Of a stretch of DNA of 64,000 bases, positions 9,186-18,006 are shown one piece after another. This stretch comes from Gemmatimonadota bacterium. GTDB lineage: Bacteria > Gemmatimonadota > Gemmatimonadetes > Longimicrobiales > Gaopeijiaceae. The position numbers and the translations under genes were made by a program. Position 1 is the first letter of the stretch; each line of letters starts with the position of its first letter. The notes beneath the pieces were generated by a model. The model was not told the DNA's origin and searched no databases. It was given only the letters and a program-made list of their open reading frames with translations. The stretch lies in the NCBI GenBank assembly GCA_041390105.1, contig JAWKQO010000004.1:434001-498000 (forward strand). Direction: 5' to 3'.

Positions 9186-10894
9186 GCGCTGGCCTGCCCC
9201 ACCACCAAAGCGGAGCGAGAAGCCATGTCCCGGTAGTAGCGGACGAAGCGTTGGGTCTCGAAGGTCTCGTAGTCGGCCAGGTTCATGGCCCAGCGGTAGG
9301 CAACGGGCTGGAACCACAGCTCAGCCTCGACCGTGAACGGTCCCCGCGCGGGATCCACGTCCAGCGTATAGCGCACGCGGTCACCACCGGCGCCGAAGTC
9401 GGCGTCTTCGACCGCCGCGCCGCGGGTGGCCACGCGCGAACCGCCCGCCGCCGCATCGAAGCCTTCCGGCTGCAGCCGGTTGTCCTTCAGCCAGCGCTCG
9501 GCGCTCATCAGGCCCGTGGTGACCGCCCCCGATCCATCCGCCATCACCGCCTCGTAGATCTGTACCTGCTCCGGTGTCGTGATCTGCGTGTAGTGCGGCT
9601 CGTAGCGCGCCGGGTCCGCGTCGTTGTCATTGCCGTCAATGCGACCGTCCGCCTGGAAGGCCCCCGACTCGAAGGCCAGCGAGCCGCCGCGATCGCGCAC
9701 CGTCAAATGGATCCAGGCCCGCCGCGATGGATAGGCCGTGGGGAACTTGTGTCCGGCCAGGTTGTGGATGCGCACGTCCGCGTGGAGCTGCTGCCCCAAC
9801 ACCATCGCGTTCTCCACCGCGACTTCGACGGTGCTGGTGCGCAGATGTGCCTCCGTCCGGTCCGCAGACAGCGCCAGTTCCTGGGGGAGTGCCGTCACAC
9901 CCAATTCCGCCCGGTAGCGACCCAGCATCCTCAGCATGAAGAAGTTGCCACCGCGGAAGACGTGTCTGGACACGTTGGGGCGTGCCCGCCCCAAGACCGC
10001 CGTCACCGGAACGTCCTGGCCCACCTCGGGCATGTGGCAGTCCTGACAACTCTGCCCGTCCTCGGCGTAGCGGCTGACCTTCCATTCCAGGTACGGCGCC
10101 TGCTCCGGGAACTCGGGTCCCGTGACCTGGCCGCCCTGCACTGCATGCGTGAACAGCGTGTGACAGCTCGCGCACAATTCCGAGGACTGGATGTGCCGCC
10201 CCTCGGTAGGCCGGAATCCTGTGGCCGAATGCATGATGCCGACGCCGCCCGCGTCGGGTTCGAAGGGACCGTACATCGGCCGGCCTTCGGCCGGCGTCGC
10301 CTCCGTGATCCGAAAGCCTCCCGTGAAGCTGGCGTCGGTACCGAGACCGTCCGGGACGATCTGGTGACAGGCGCTGCAGGAGACACCATCGGCAGCCAGC
10401 ACCGCGGTGGGGCTGTCCGAGCCACCGATCGGCAGGTTCTCGAACACGCCGGGCGAACGACCCGCGCGGGTGGCCACTTCGTTGGCCATGGGCATGTGGC
10501 AGCGGCTGCACTTGGCTTCGATGGCCTCCTGTGCTTCGGGGTAGTCCGTGATCTCCCGGCGCACGGCCGCCTGCCAATACGGGTCGCGCCCGCTGTTGGC
10601 CATCATGGAGGCGCGCCAATCGTAGCCGATGGAGACGTCGACGCCTTCGGTGGTGGACACACCCTTGTGACAGGCCAGGCAGCGGTCGGACGTCTTGAAG
10701 ATCTCGGGATCGTCGAACAGGGGTGCAGGCAGCAGCGCCGCATCGCTCGCGCCATTGTCGGCCGCACCCGCAGGCCGGCCCGAAACCGCCGCCACCCCGT
10801 CCGGACGCTGCGCGGCGGACGTGGCCGCTACCACCATGACCGCACCCACCAGGCTCGAACCCACCAGAAGCCAGCGCGTCATCTCGTTCACCAT
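9173..10894 (-). CDS. Periplasmic five-haem cytochrome c
   Basis: A 573-residue secreted multihaem cytochrome. It has a hydrophobic signal segment (about residues 6-28) and five CXXCH motifs at 72-76, 129-133, 173-177, 241-245 and 283-287. The remaining 280 residues lack haem motifs and are probably beta-rich, perhaps a docking or catalytic domain. Additional His residues could be distal ligands. The family resembles cytochrome c554/multihaem proteins, but I cannot name a substrate. Its start overlaps the end of the upstream fusion gene by 7 nt (ATGGTGA), with a second possible ATG at 10882. Both genes are therefore coupled, suggesting an electron-transfer pair between periplasm and outer membrane. 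Confidence 0.85.
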   Translation of the reverse strand: MVNEMTRWLLVGSSLVGAVMVVAATSAAQRPDGVAAVSGRPAGAADNGASDAALLPAPLFDDPEIFKTSDRCLACHKGVSTTEGVDVSIGYDWRASMMANSGRDPYWQAAVRREITDYPEAQEAIEAKCSRCHMPMANEVATRAGRSPGVFENLPIGGSDSPTAVLAADGVSCSACHQIVPDGLGTDASFTGGFRITEATPAEGRPMYGPFEPDAGGVGIMHSATGFRPTEGRHIQSSELCASCHTLFTHAVQGGQVTGPEFPEQAPYLEWKVSRYAEDGQSCQDCHMPEVGQDVPVTAVLGRARPNVSRHVFRGGNFFMLRMLGRYRAELGVTALPQELALSADRTEAHLRTSTVEVAVENAMVLGQQLHADVRIHNLAGHKFPTAYPSRRAWIHLTVRDRGGSLAFESGAFQADGRIDGNDNDADPARYEPHYTQITTPEQVQIYEAVMADGSGAVTTGLMSAERWLKDNRLQPEGFDAAAGGSRVATRGAAVEDADFGAGGDRVRYTLDVDPARGPFTVEAELWFQPVAYRWAMNLADYETFETQRFVRYYRDMASRSALVVGQASAQAR

Positions 10895-12021
10895 CCTTCG
10901 AAGAAGCCGCCGTCGAACCAGTCGAGCAGCAGGTAGACCAACAGCTGCATCGAACGGCCGCTGGTGTTGGTGGCCGGCACGCGCAGCCCCACGTTGGCCA
11001 GCACATGCTGACGCGTGTTCAAGGAGGCTTGGATCTGTGGGATCACGTCCAGATCGGTGGAGACGCCGCCTTCCAGCTCACGGACCGCAGCCACCTCCAC
11101 CATCGGGGTCCAAGCGCGACCCCAAGGTCCCGACGTCCAGGTCCGCCCCAGCGCCAGCCGACCGAAGCCCTCGGTCTCGCCCCCGTCGTAGAACGGCACT
11201 TCCGCACCGACCTGCGCCTGGAGGAACGCATCTCCGAAGGCCTGTCCGAACGACGCGTACGCTTCCCCCTTGGCGCCGTCCGCGCCGAGCCCTTTGGTCT
11301 CCTCACCAGTGGGGAGCGCCACCTCGGCACCCAGCGAGAAGATGCGCCCTGCTTCGAAGCTGTGATAAGCAGCGTGCTTGACGCCCAGCACCACGTCGCC
11401 CAACCCACCAACCCAGTCGAGCTCAGCGCTTCCCTCCACCGGCATCTGCCGCCATCCGTAGGGGATCACCACCTCGACCATGCTGCGCGCACCGAAGCGC
11501 TTCTCATAGACGAACGCGCTGGAGATGTCGCCGTCCCCCTCGAGCGCGCCGTCCGCCTCGATGACCCATTCGTCCTCGGGAAAGGCCTTCTCGGTCACGA
11601 GGGCCCTCGGGAGGTTCAGCTCACCGCGAGGCCACTCGTCGTCGCCACACAGCGTGCGGATGTAGGTGACCACGCGGCCGAGTTGCTCGGGGTCGAGGGC
11701 GCCCTTGAAGGCCGGCATCATCTGGCTGAAGCCGCGCACCGGCCCTCCTTCATGCGCGATGGCGACCCAGTCGGCATCGGGCTCGCGCGACGCGAAGCGG
11801 CAGTCGGTGAAGTCGGGAAGCTCCTCTTCGAACCCAAGGAGCGAGCGGTCCAGACCCGTGCCCAGGGGGCCGTGGCAATTCGCGCACGACGCCTGGTAGA
11901 TGGCTTCCCCGGAGGCGGCGGCCAGATCCGTGGGGGTCTGCCCGGTGACGAAGCCGGGTCCGAGGAGCCAAAGGACCGCGGAGCCCGTGAGGGCACGAGC
12001 GAAGGGGTGGCCTGCCTGCAT
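10888..12021 (-). CDS. Cytochrome c fused to an outer-membrane barrel
   Basis: A 377-residue protein with signal peptide (about 1-27), a class-I-like cytochrome c domain (about 30-125, haem motif CANCH at 46-50 and a Met-rich candidate distal-ligand region FSQMMPAF), then a glycine- and aromatic-rich beta region to the C-terminal Trp. That second part carries GLGDVVLGVKHA and EVALPTGEETKGLG, which resemble the outer-membrane 'MetA-pathway of phenol degradation' transporter family. The start at 12021 has AGGA at good spacing; an ATG at 12081 would add a non-hydrophobic extension. It is coupled to the five-haem cytochrome downstream. A monohaem cytochrome fused to a barrel recalls the iron oxidase Cyc2, but the haem domain here is larger and different. 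Confidence 0.7.
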   Translation of the reverse strand: MQAGHPFARALTGSAVLWLLGPGFVTGQTPTDLAAASGEAIYQASCANCHGPLGTGLDRSLLGFEEELPDFTDCRFASREPDADWVAIAHEGGPVRGFSQMMPAFKGALDPEQLGRVVTYIRTLCGDDEWPRGELNLPRALVTEKAFPEDEWVIEADGALEGDGDISSAFVYEKRFGARSMVEVVIPYGWRQMPVEGSAELDWVGGLGDVVLGVKHAAYHSFEAGRIFSLGAEVALPTGEETKGLGADGAKGEAYASFGQAFGDAFLQAQVGAEVPFYDGGETEGFGRLALGRTWTSGPWGRAWTPMVEVAAVRELEGGVSTDLDVIPQIQASLNTRQHVLANVGLRVPATNTSGRSMQLLVYLLLDWFDGGFFEGW

Positions 12022-12150
12022 GGAGATCCTGCTCGGGGATTCGTGGATGCGCCCGGCGAACGTACGGGTGACGGCATCCATCTGTCACGAGCGGACTTGC
12101 AGGCGAGGGGCCCGGGGCGACCCGCCGGCCGCGGGCGTGGCCCATTACTC

Positions 12151-12180
12151 TTGTGTAGATATATCTTGATAAGATATAAT
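12151..12180 (+). promoter_or_regulatory. padR promoter with perfect inverted-repeat operator
   Basis: TTGTGT (12151-12156), an 18-nt spacer and a consensus TATAAT (12175-12180). Overlapping it is the perfect inverted repeat TATATCTT (12160-12167)-GAT-AAGATATA (12171-12178), lying between and over the promoter elements. This is the arrangement expected for PadR autoregulation. The AT-rich block is conspicuous in this GC-rich region. Confidence 0.7.
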
Positions 12181-12231
12181 GATCGCGTCGGCCCCTGCGT
12201 AGTCCGTCCAGGCCCGGATATGAGGCAACGA

Positions 12232-12594
12232 ATGACAGCCCAACGCACCCGCACAGGACTAACCCCCCTGACCTATCAGATCCTGCTGGCCCTCTCCGCT
12301 GGGGAGCGCCACGGATACGCCATCTTGAAGGAGATGGAGGATCGAGGCGGCGCGGAGGCAGTTCCAAGCACCGGCGCGCTCTACATGGCCATCTCCCGGC
12401 TCGAAGACGAGGGCCTGGTGGAGGCCGCTCGCGCACCGGCCGAGGAGGCCGATTCGCGGCGTCGCTACTACCGCATCACCCGCAACGGGCGTGCGGTGGC
12501 CGCCGCCGAATCCCAGCGCCTCGCAGACCTGCTCGCGGACGCCCGCGCGCGGCACCTGCTTCCCGGTGCGGTCACGGAGGGTGCCGAGCCGTGA
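12232..12594 (+). CDS. PadR-family transcriptional regulator
   Basis: A 120-residue winged-helix regulator of the small PadR class. The core motif is recognisable: LTYQILLALSAGERHGYAI, then GALYMAISRLEDEGLVE and a wing with RRRYYRIT. I chose the ATG at 12232 because GAGG lies 6 nt upstream; an in-frame ATG at 12220 is possible. The last bases overlap the GTG of the permease gene (GTGA), so the pair is co-translated. PadR-ADOP pairs are common in Acidobacteria and Gemmatimonadota. The regulator probably binds the inverted repeat at 12160-12178. The signal is unknown. Confidence 0.9.
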   Translation: MTAQRTRTGLTPLTYQILLALSAGERHGYAILKEMEDRGGAEAVPSTGALYMAISRLEDEGLVEAARAPAEEADSRRRYYRITRNGRAVAAAESQRLADLLADARARHLLPGAVTEGAEP

Positions 12595-15293
12595 GCAGGG
12601 CGCGCCCCTCCCTCGCGGCCCTCTCCACCTCGGTCTTCACCGCCATCCTCCGACGCCTTCCCACCGGCTTCGCCGATCGCTATGCGGCCGAGTTGCTGGA
12701 CGTCCACCACCGACGGATGGACGAGGCCAGCGCGAGGGGCCGCGCCCGGCTGGTGCGGCTGGCGGTCCGGGAAATCGGCGGCGTCACGCTGCTCCTGCTG
12801 CGGCTGCACGCGCGCCGTGCCTCCCGCTTCCTCACCTCGGCCTGGAGACTGTCCACCATGTTCGCCACGCTGTCCACCGACACACGACAGGCGATCCGCT
12901 CGCTGCGCCGCAACCCCCTCTTCGCAGCGACCGTCGTCACGGTAGTAGCGCTGGGCGTCGGCGCGGTGACGGCGATCTTCTCCGCGGTCAACGCGTACTT
13001 CTTCCGGCCGCTGCCGTTTCAGGACGAGGCCCGCGTGGTGGCGCTTTATGAGACCAATCCCGAATTCAACTGGGACGACGCGCAGTCGGCACCCGCCAAC
13101 GCGATGGACTGGCGAGAGCAAGTCGCGGCCTTCGAAGACCTGGCGATGTACTCCGACTTCATCAACCGGGTCACCTACATCGAGGACGGCGAACCGCGCC
13201 TCCTCAATGCCTCGGCCGTCACCGGCAACTTCTTCTCCGTGCTGGGCGTCGAGCCTCTGCTCGGTCGGCAGCTGACCTGGGAGGACACCTGGGAAGGAGC
13301 CGAGGAGGTGGTGGCGCTGAGCCATCGCCTCTGGTCCACCGTGTTCGGCGCCGACGAGACGCTGGTGGGTGGGACCATCGAATTGTCCGGCCGTACGTTC
13401 CGCCTGGCAGCGGTGATGCCGGAGGGCTTCCGCTTCCCGTCCGACGACACGGAGCTGTGGGGCACGATGGGGTGGTCCCCCGAGAACCGGCAGGAGGTCT
13501 GGTTCCGGCGCGCCCACTTCGTGCGGCCCCTCGCCCGTGTGGCAGCGGGCGTCACGGTAGCCGAGGCCGCCGCAGAGCTGCAGGTGGTGGTAGAGCGGCT
13601 CCAGCGCGACTTCCCCGAGACGAATCGCGTCATGGGCGCCGGACTGATGCCCGCACGGGACTTCTTCATCCGCGAAGTGCGGGTCCCGCTGCTCATCCTG
13701 AGCGCGGCGGTGCTGCTTCTGCTCGCACTCGCTTCCGTCAACGTGGCCAATCTGATGTTCGTGCGGGCCGGGGAGCGCGCGCGTGACGTCGCGGTGCGGG
13801 TGGCACTGGGAGCCGGCCGGGGGCGGGTGGTACGCCAGGCCCTCACCGAGAGCGGTCTCCTGGCGCTCGCGGGCGGCGCCGTGGGATTGGTGCTGGGCTG
13901 GGCGGGCATCCGCGGGTTGGCCCGCGTCAATCCGCTGGGCATCAGCGGCGCCACCGAGCTGGCGCTCGACCACCGTGTGGTCCTGCTGACACTCATCGCA
14001 GCGTGTCTGGCGGGGCTGCTCTTCGGGCTGGCTCCTGCGCTGCGCAGTGCGAGCACCATGGTGGGCGAGACGCTGAAGGACGGAGGGCGCGGCACCTCGG
14101 TGGGCCGCCGCGGGCTGCGTGCGGCCAATGTGATGGTGGGCACCGAGGTGGCCCTGGCCCTCCTGCTGGTCCTGGGCGCTGGCCTGGTGCTGCGCAGCTT
14201 CCTGTTGTTGCGCTCCGTCGACCCGGGTTTCCAGGTGGACGGCGTGCTCGGCGTGCAGATCACAGTGCCCGGTGCACGCTATCCTGAACGGGACGACGTA
14301 CTCGCATTCTGGGATCGTCTGGAAGCATCGCTGGAAGGCCGACCGGGCATCGAGCGCGCTGGCGTAGTGGGCAGGCTTCCCCTCGATGGCACAAGCTGGT
14401 CCAGCCAGGCCAAAGGCGAAGGGTGGCCCGAGGAGCGCGTGGCGCTCGAGGTCCTGCATCGGCGAGCCGACCGAGGCTACTTCGAAGCCCTGCAGATCCC
14501 GCTGATCCGGGGGAGGCTCTTCGAGCCGTCCGACGGCCCTGACTCGCCCCCCGTGGTGGTCATCAACGAGCAGTTCGCTCGGGAGCACTTCCCTGGAGAG
14601 GACCCGATCGGCCAGCGTATGGCGTATGACCGCGTGCCCGATGAGAACTCCATCTGGTACGAGATCGTGGGCATCGTGGGCGATCAGAATCAGGTCAGCC
14701 CTGGACAGCCCGCACGCGCGGAGGCCTTCGAACACCGCGACCAGGACTGGGCCCGTACGGTGGAAGTGGTGCTCCGCACGTCCGGTGAGCCCTTGGACGC
14801 GCTTCCCACCGTTCGCTCGGTGCTGTCGGAATTGGATCCTTTGATTCCCTTGGGCAGCGCACGCCCGCTACGTCAGGTCTGGCGACACTCCATCGCGCAG
14901 GAAGAGCGCCTGCTCACACTGCTCGGGATCTTCGGAGTGGTGGCGCTGTTGCTCGCTACGGTAGGCGTCTACGGCGTCACGGCGCAGGCAGCTCGCCTGC
15001 GCACCCACGAGATCGGCGTCCGCATGGCGTTGGGCGCCACGTCCTCCGATATCCTGAGACTCATCCTGAGGCAGGGATTGGTCGTGGTGGCGGTCGGCGT
15101 CGGGTTGGGGCTGGCCGCCGCGGTTCTGACCACGCGTGGCCTCAGGTCTCAACTCTACGGCGTCACGCCCACCGATCCGGCGACCTTGATCGCCGTGGTG
15201 ACCCTGCTCGGGAGCGCGGCGCTGCTGGCCAGCTATCTGCCGGCCCGCCGCTCCACCCGCGTCGACCCGCGGGAATCCCTGCAAGCGGAGTGA
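12591..15293 (+). CDS. ADOP-type duplicated FtsX/MacB permease
   Basis: A 900-residue orphan ABC-type permease with an N-terminal cytosolic prefix domain (about 1-85), then MacB-like periplasmic core and FtsX domains in duplicate. Transmembrane segments lie at about 115-135, 365-385, 420-440, 465-480, then in the second half at about 775-800, 830-850 and 865-885. The element EIGVRMALGA near the second FtsX domain is typical, with a related RDVAVRVALGA in the first. No ATP-binding protein gene is adjacent. The GTG start overlaps the padR stop. The role of these permeases in export of peptides or lipids is unproven. Confidence 0.9.
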   Translation: MSRARPSLAALSTSVFTAILRRLPTGFADRYAAELLDVHHRRMDEASARGRARLVRLAVREIGGVTLLLLRLHARRASRFLTSAWRLSTMFATLSTDTRQAIRSLRRNPLFAATVVTVVALGVGAVTAIFSAVNAYFFRPLPFQDEARVVALYETNPEFNWDDAQSAPANAMDWREQVAAFEDLAMYSDFINRVTYIEDGEPRLLNASAVTGNFFSVLGVEPLLGRQLTWEDTWEGAEEVVALSHRLWSTVFGADETLVGGTIELSGRTFRLAAVMPEGFRFPSDDTELWGTMGWSPENRQEVWFRRAHFVRPLARVAAGVTVAEAAAELQVVVERLQRDFPETNRVMGAGLMPARDFFIREVRVPLLILSAAVLLLLALASVNVANLMFVRAGERARDVAVRVALGAGRGRVVRQALTESGLLALAGGAVGLVLGWAGIRGLARVNPLGISGATELALDHRVVLLTLIAACLAGLLFGLAPALRSASTMVGETLKDGGRGTSVGRRGLRAANVMVGTEVALALLLVLGAGLVLRSFLLLRSVDPGFQVDGVLGVQITVPGARYPERDDVLAFWDRLEASLEGRPGIERAGVVGRLPLDGTSWSSQAKGEGWPEERVALEVLHRRADRGYFEALQIPLIRGRLFEPSDGPDSPPVVVINEQFAREHFPGEDPIGQRMAYDRVPDENSIWYEIVGIVGDQNQVSPGQPARAEAFEHRDQDWARTVEVVLRTSGEPLDALPTVRSVLSELDPLIPLGSARPLRQVWRHSIAQEERLLTLLGIFGVVALLLATVGVYGVTAQAARLRTHEIGVRMALGATSSDILRLILRQGLVVVAVGVGLGLAAAVLTTRGLRSQLYGVTPTDPATLIAVVTLLGSAALLASYLPARRSTRVDPRESLQAE

Positions 15294-15297
15294 CCTC

Positions 15298-16164
15298 TCA
15301 GATCCGGAACTCGCCCAGCAGCCGCGTCTCGGTATCCCCCTCGATCCCGGCCACCACCTCGACATAGGACTCGAGGCCGCTACCGCTCAGCTTGTCGCGG
15401 AGCAGCTTGTCGAGCTGGAAGACGCCCGCCGAGTTGAGAAGGTCGATGCGGATACACACCGGCTTGTCGGTGCCGGGCTCGATCGAGACACGGTCCACCG
15501 CGGCGGCCGAGATGGAATGGATGCTGACCGAGCCCGCCTCGAAGGGGACGCGCGACCTACCCTTGGCCATGTCCAGCGCGTCGGCCAGGCGCACGACGCC
15601 CGCCTCCAGCGTCAGCGGCGAACCGCCCGAGCGATGCGCGATGATCGCGTGCAGCACCTCGGAGCGCATGAGCGTCGCCACCGGCGCCGGATAGAGGAGC
15701 GGCAGCACCTCACGCAGCTTGTCCTGCGCGATGAAGAGGGAGAAGCTCTCGTGGTCGGCCCGGTGCACCGACATGCCCAGGTCGTGGAACAGCGACGCCA
15801 GGGCCACGACGACCTCCGCATCGTCCCGATCGAGGCGGTACGTACCCACCACGGACGGCTCCACGCCGTGGTCCATCAGCAGGCGCAGAAGGCGCACCGC
15901 GATGTTCATCACGATCTTCACGTGCACGGGGCCGTGGTCCGTCATGCCCAGGCGCTCCATGGCGGTCACGTTCGAGGCCGTCCACAGCGCGTAGAGGTCG
16001 TCGTCCTGGTTGGCCCACTCGATCACGCGACGCAGCTTCGCGTTGTGGCGATCGGGCACGGTCATCGTCACCCGCCGCTCGAAGCGGGCCTCGACCGTCC
16101 GCGCCTCCTCGGTGGAGCCGGCCTCCTCGGCGTGGGGCATGGACCCCGGTTCTTCGAACGTCAC
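15298..16164 (-). CDS. HD-domain phosphohydrolase-like protein
   Basis: A 288-residue cytoplasmic protein. The HD signature LASLFHDLGMSVHRADHE lies about halfway along, with an upstream candidate metal ligand in DHGPVHVKIV and further His residues (ADH, LHAIIAHRSGG) downstream. The family cleaves phosphate esters of nucleotides or cyclic nucleotides; the substrate is not evident. I chose the GTG at 16164 because GGGAGG lies 7 nt upstream, whereas the longest reading starts at 16257 without a ribosome site. It is convergent with the ADOP gene, only 4 nt apart. An adaptation of a (p)ppGpp-type hydrolase is possible but cannot be claimed. Confidence 0.75.
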   Translation of the reverse strand: MTFEEPGSMPHAEEAGSTEEARTVEARFERRVTMTVPDRHNAKLRRVIEWANQDDDLYALWTASNVTAMERLGMTDHGPVHVKIVMNIAVRLLRLLMDHGVEPSVVGTYRLDRDDAEVVVALASLFHDLGMSVHRADHESFSLFIAQDKLREVLPLLYPAPVATLMRSEVLHAIIAHRSGGSPLTLEAGVVRLADALDMAKGRSRVPFEAGSVSIHSISAAAVDRVSIEPGTDKPVCIRIDLLNSAGVFQLDKLLRDKLSGSGLESYVEVVAGIEGDTETRLLGEFRI

Positions 16165-16396
16165 TTCGGGCACCTCCCTTTTCGACCGAATGTCGTCGTG
16201 TGCCTCGGGCCCCGGAAGGTGGCCCATACCCCGGCCAGGCGCGGCTTTTCCTGACACGCGTGGCTGCTGCCTCCCTACATTTCTTACCTTGTCATGAGAT
16301 TATCGTAATTGCTGAAGGCGGCCGGGACCTCCCTCCGGCCCGACGAGCGACCTGCCGCGTCGGAACCCGGCCCACCCCCCCACGCGGAGGAGGACC

Positions 16397-16975
16397 ATGG
16401 CGCAGCACCGCCCCTTCTTCACCCTCTTGGCACTGGCCGCCCTTGGCCTGGTCACGCTGTCCTGCGCGCGAGCGGAGGCCCCGGCCGCGCAGGCCGAGAC
16501 CTTCGACGCAGCCTCCAACCGAGGCCAGGCGTACGTGGTGGACAAGTCGTCCAAACCCAACATCCTGCAGATCGCAGTGGGCTCGCCGGACCACACCACC
16601 CTCGTCGCCGCAGTCCAGGCTGCCCAGCTCGAGAACGTCCTGGTCAACGCCGGGCCACTCACGGTGTTCGCACCCAACAATGCCGCCTTTGCGGGATTGC
16701 CGGCCGGTGTCCTCGATGACCTGCTCAAGCCCGAGAACAAGCAGACCTTGGCCAACATCGTGACCTCGCACGCGGCGCCAGGGAAGTTCATGCCCGAGCA
16801 ACTGGCTCGGGAAACGCAACTCTACATGGCGACGGGGCACTACGTGAGCGTGGAGCAGAAGGACGGTGCCACCTACGTGAACGGGGCCCGTATTCTCGGC
16901 ACCGTGGAGGCCACCAACGGCGTCGTGCACGTGGTGGACAAGGTCTTCCTGATCGCGGCTCCCGCGGCGAACTAG
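16397..16975 (+). CDS. Fasciclin-domain lipoprotein
   Basis: A 192-residue exported protein with a signal peptide ending LVTLSC, so probably lipidated, although the lipobox is not ideal. Residues about 60-190 form a single fasciclin (FAS1) domain: LVAAVQAAQLENVL, the H1 motif GPLTVFAPNNAAF and the H2-like segment GVVHVVDKVFL are all visible. FAS1 domains mediate adhesion or bind small ligands. The ATG follows GGAGGAGGACC. It stands alone as a transcription unit, with a hairpin 58 nt after its stop. Confidence 0.9.
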   Translation: MAQHRPFFTLLALAALGLVTLSCARAEAPAAQAETFDAASNRGQAYVVDKSSKPNILQIAVGSPDHTTLVAAVQAAQLENVLVNAGPLTVFAPNNAAFAGLPAGVLDDLLKPENKQTLANIVTSHAAPGKFMPEQLARETQLYMATGHYVSVEQKDGATYVNGARILGTVEATNGVVHVVDKVFLIAAPAAN

Positions 16976-17033
16976 GCGGGTCGCTGGCTCGCGACCAGGG
17001 ACGGGTGAGGACCCTGCCGCCCAGACACACGAA

Positions 17034-17077
17034 CGCCCGAGCCGAGATCGTAGAGAAGCTCGATCCCGGCCCGGGCG
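17034..17077. terminator. Long hairpin between convergent genes
   Basis: CGCCCGAGCCGAGATCG (17034-17050) pairs with positions 17061-17077 over a 10-nt loop: 17 pairs, of which two are G-T wobbles. It lies between the fasciclin gene stop (16975) and the FKBP gene stop (17091), which face each other. There is no T-tract on either side. Confidence 0.6.
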
Positions 17078-17090
17078 CCCCGCGCTTGCG

Positions 17091-17795
17091 CTACGGAAGG
17101 ATCTCGAGCAACTCCACCTCGAAGATCAGCGTGGCGTTGGGCCCGATGTCGGCGCCGGCGCCACCCGGACCGTAGGCGATGTCACCCGGCAGCACGAAGC
17201 GATACTGACTGCCGGTCTCCATCAACTGCAGCCCCTCGGCGAAGCCCGGGATCACCTGGCCGACCGCGAACACCGCCGGCTCGCCCCGTGCGTACGAGCT
17301 GTCGAACTCCTTGCCGTCGAGCAGCGTACCGCGGTAGTGGACGCGAACCTGATTCTCGGGCCCCGGCTTGGGGCCGCTGCCCGCGCGGAGGACCTCGTAT
17401 TGGAGGCCGCTGGCCGTGATGAGCACGCCCTCCTTCTGTCCGTTCTCGGCGAGGTACGCTTGCCCCTCTTCCTGGTTCTTCGTCGCAGCCGTTTCGCGCT
17501 TGCTGGCTTCGGCCTCATCCACCTCGCGACCGAACTGCTCCATCACGCCCTGGATGTCGGCATCTGCGATCGCCGGATCCAACTCGCCGATGCCGTCCCG
17601 GATCCCGGCTCGGAGGGACGCCAGGTCGATCTTGTCCGAGACCTGAAGGAGCTGCCGGCCCCAGTTGAGGCCGATGGCGTAGCTGGCCTTCTGGTCGTTG
17701 GTCTGGAGGGAAGGCGTCCCTTCGTCACCGCCGCTCTGGCACGCCGCCACGGCTAGGGCCAGCCCAAGGGCAGCACCCGAAAGTCGAATCCGCAT
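17091..17795 (-). CDS. FKBP-type peptidyl-prolyl isomerase (Mip/FkpA-like)
   Basis: A 234-residue exported isomerase that helps fold periplasmic or outer-membrane proteins. The signal peptide ends LAVAAC, so it is probably a lipoprotein. Residues about 30-115 form the helical dimerisation domain (SYAIGLNWGRQL), followed by the FKBP catalytic domain (about 125-234) with VRVHYRGTLLDGKEFDSS and VIPGFAEGLQLM. The closing segment LIFEVELLEI is typical. The ATG at 17795 has AGGA 7 nt upstream; the frame is open further upstream, but that part is not signal-like. Confidence 0.93.
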   Translation of the reverse strand: MRIRLSGAALGLALAVAACQSGGDEGTPSLQTNDQKASYAIGLNWGRQLLQVSDKIDLASLRAGIRDGIGELDPAIADADIQGVMEQFGREVDEAEASKRETAATKNQEEGQAYLAENGQKEGVLITASGLQYEVLRAGSGPKPGPENQVRVHYRGTLLDGKEFDSSYARGEPAVFAVGQVIPGFAEGLQLMETGSQYRFVLPGDIAYGPGGAGADIGPNATLIFEVELLEILP

Positions 17796-17929
17796 GGTCC
17801 ATCCTGTCTGAGGGAAGGCCAGCGGTACACCGCTCCGGAAACGGAGTGCCTCGCGGTACCGGACCGGAAGCCTCGCCGGGGCGGCTCGCGGCGCCGCCCG
17901 CACGGTGAGCGTTCGGTCCTCGAAACGAG

Positions 17930-17961
17930 CAAGCCCGGCCCCCTTTCGGAGACCGGGCTTG
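17930..17961 (-). terminator. Terminator after the lasso-leader peptide gene
   Basis: CAAGCCCGG (17930-17938) pairs perfectly with CCGGGCTTG (17953-17961), a 9-bp stem and 14-nt loop. Read on the minus strand it comes about 45 nt after the stop of the 46-aa gene and before the FKBP gene, followed by a short CGTTTCG stretch. It would separate the small gene from FKBP. Confidence 0.55.
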
Positions 17962-18006
17962 AGACTGCGCGTCGGGGCCGGGCGTCGGGACCCGGACCCG
18001 GACCCG

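Noticed and set aside
10888..12021. A true Cyc2 iron oxidase
   Set aside because: The haem domain is a larger class-I-like domain and the barrel resembles another family; the characteristic short Cyc2 haem domain was not seen.
12468..14735. 755-codon minus-strand frame
   Set aside because: Antisense shadow of the ADOP permease, whose FtsX motifs identify the real strand.
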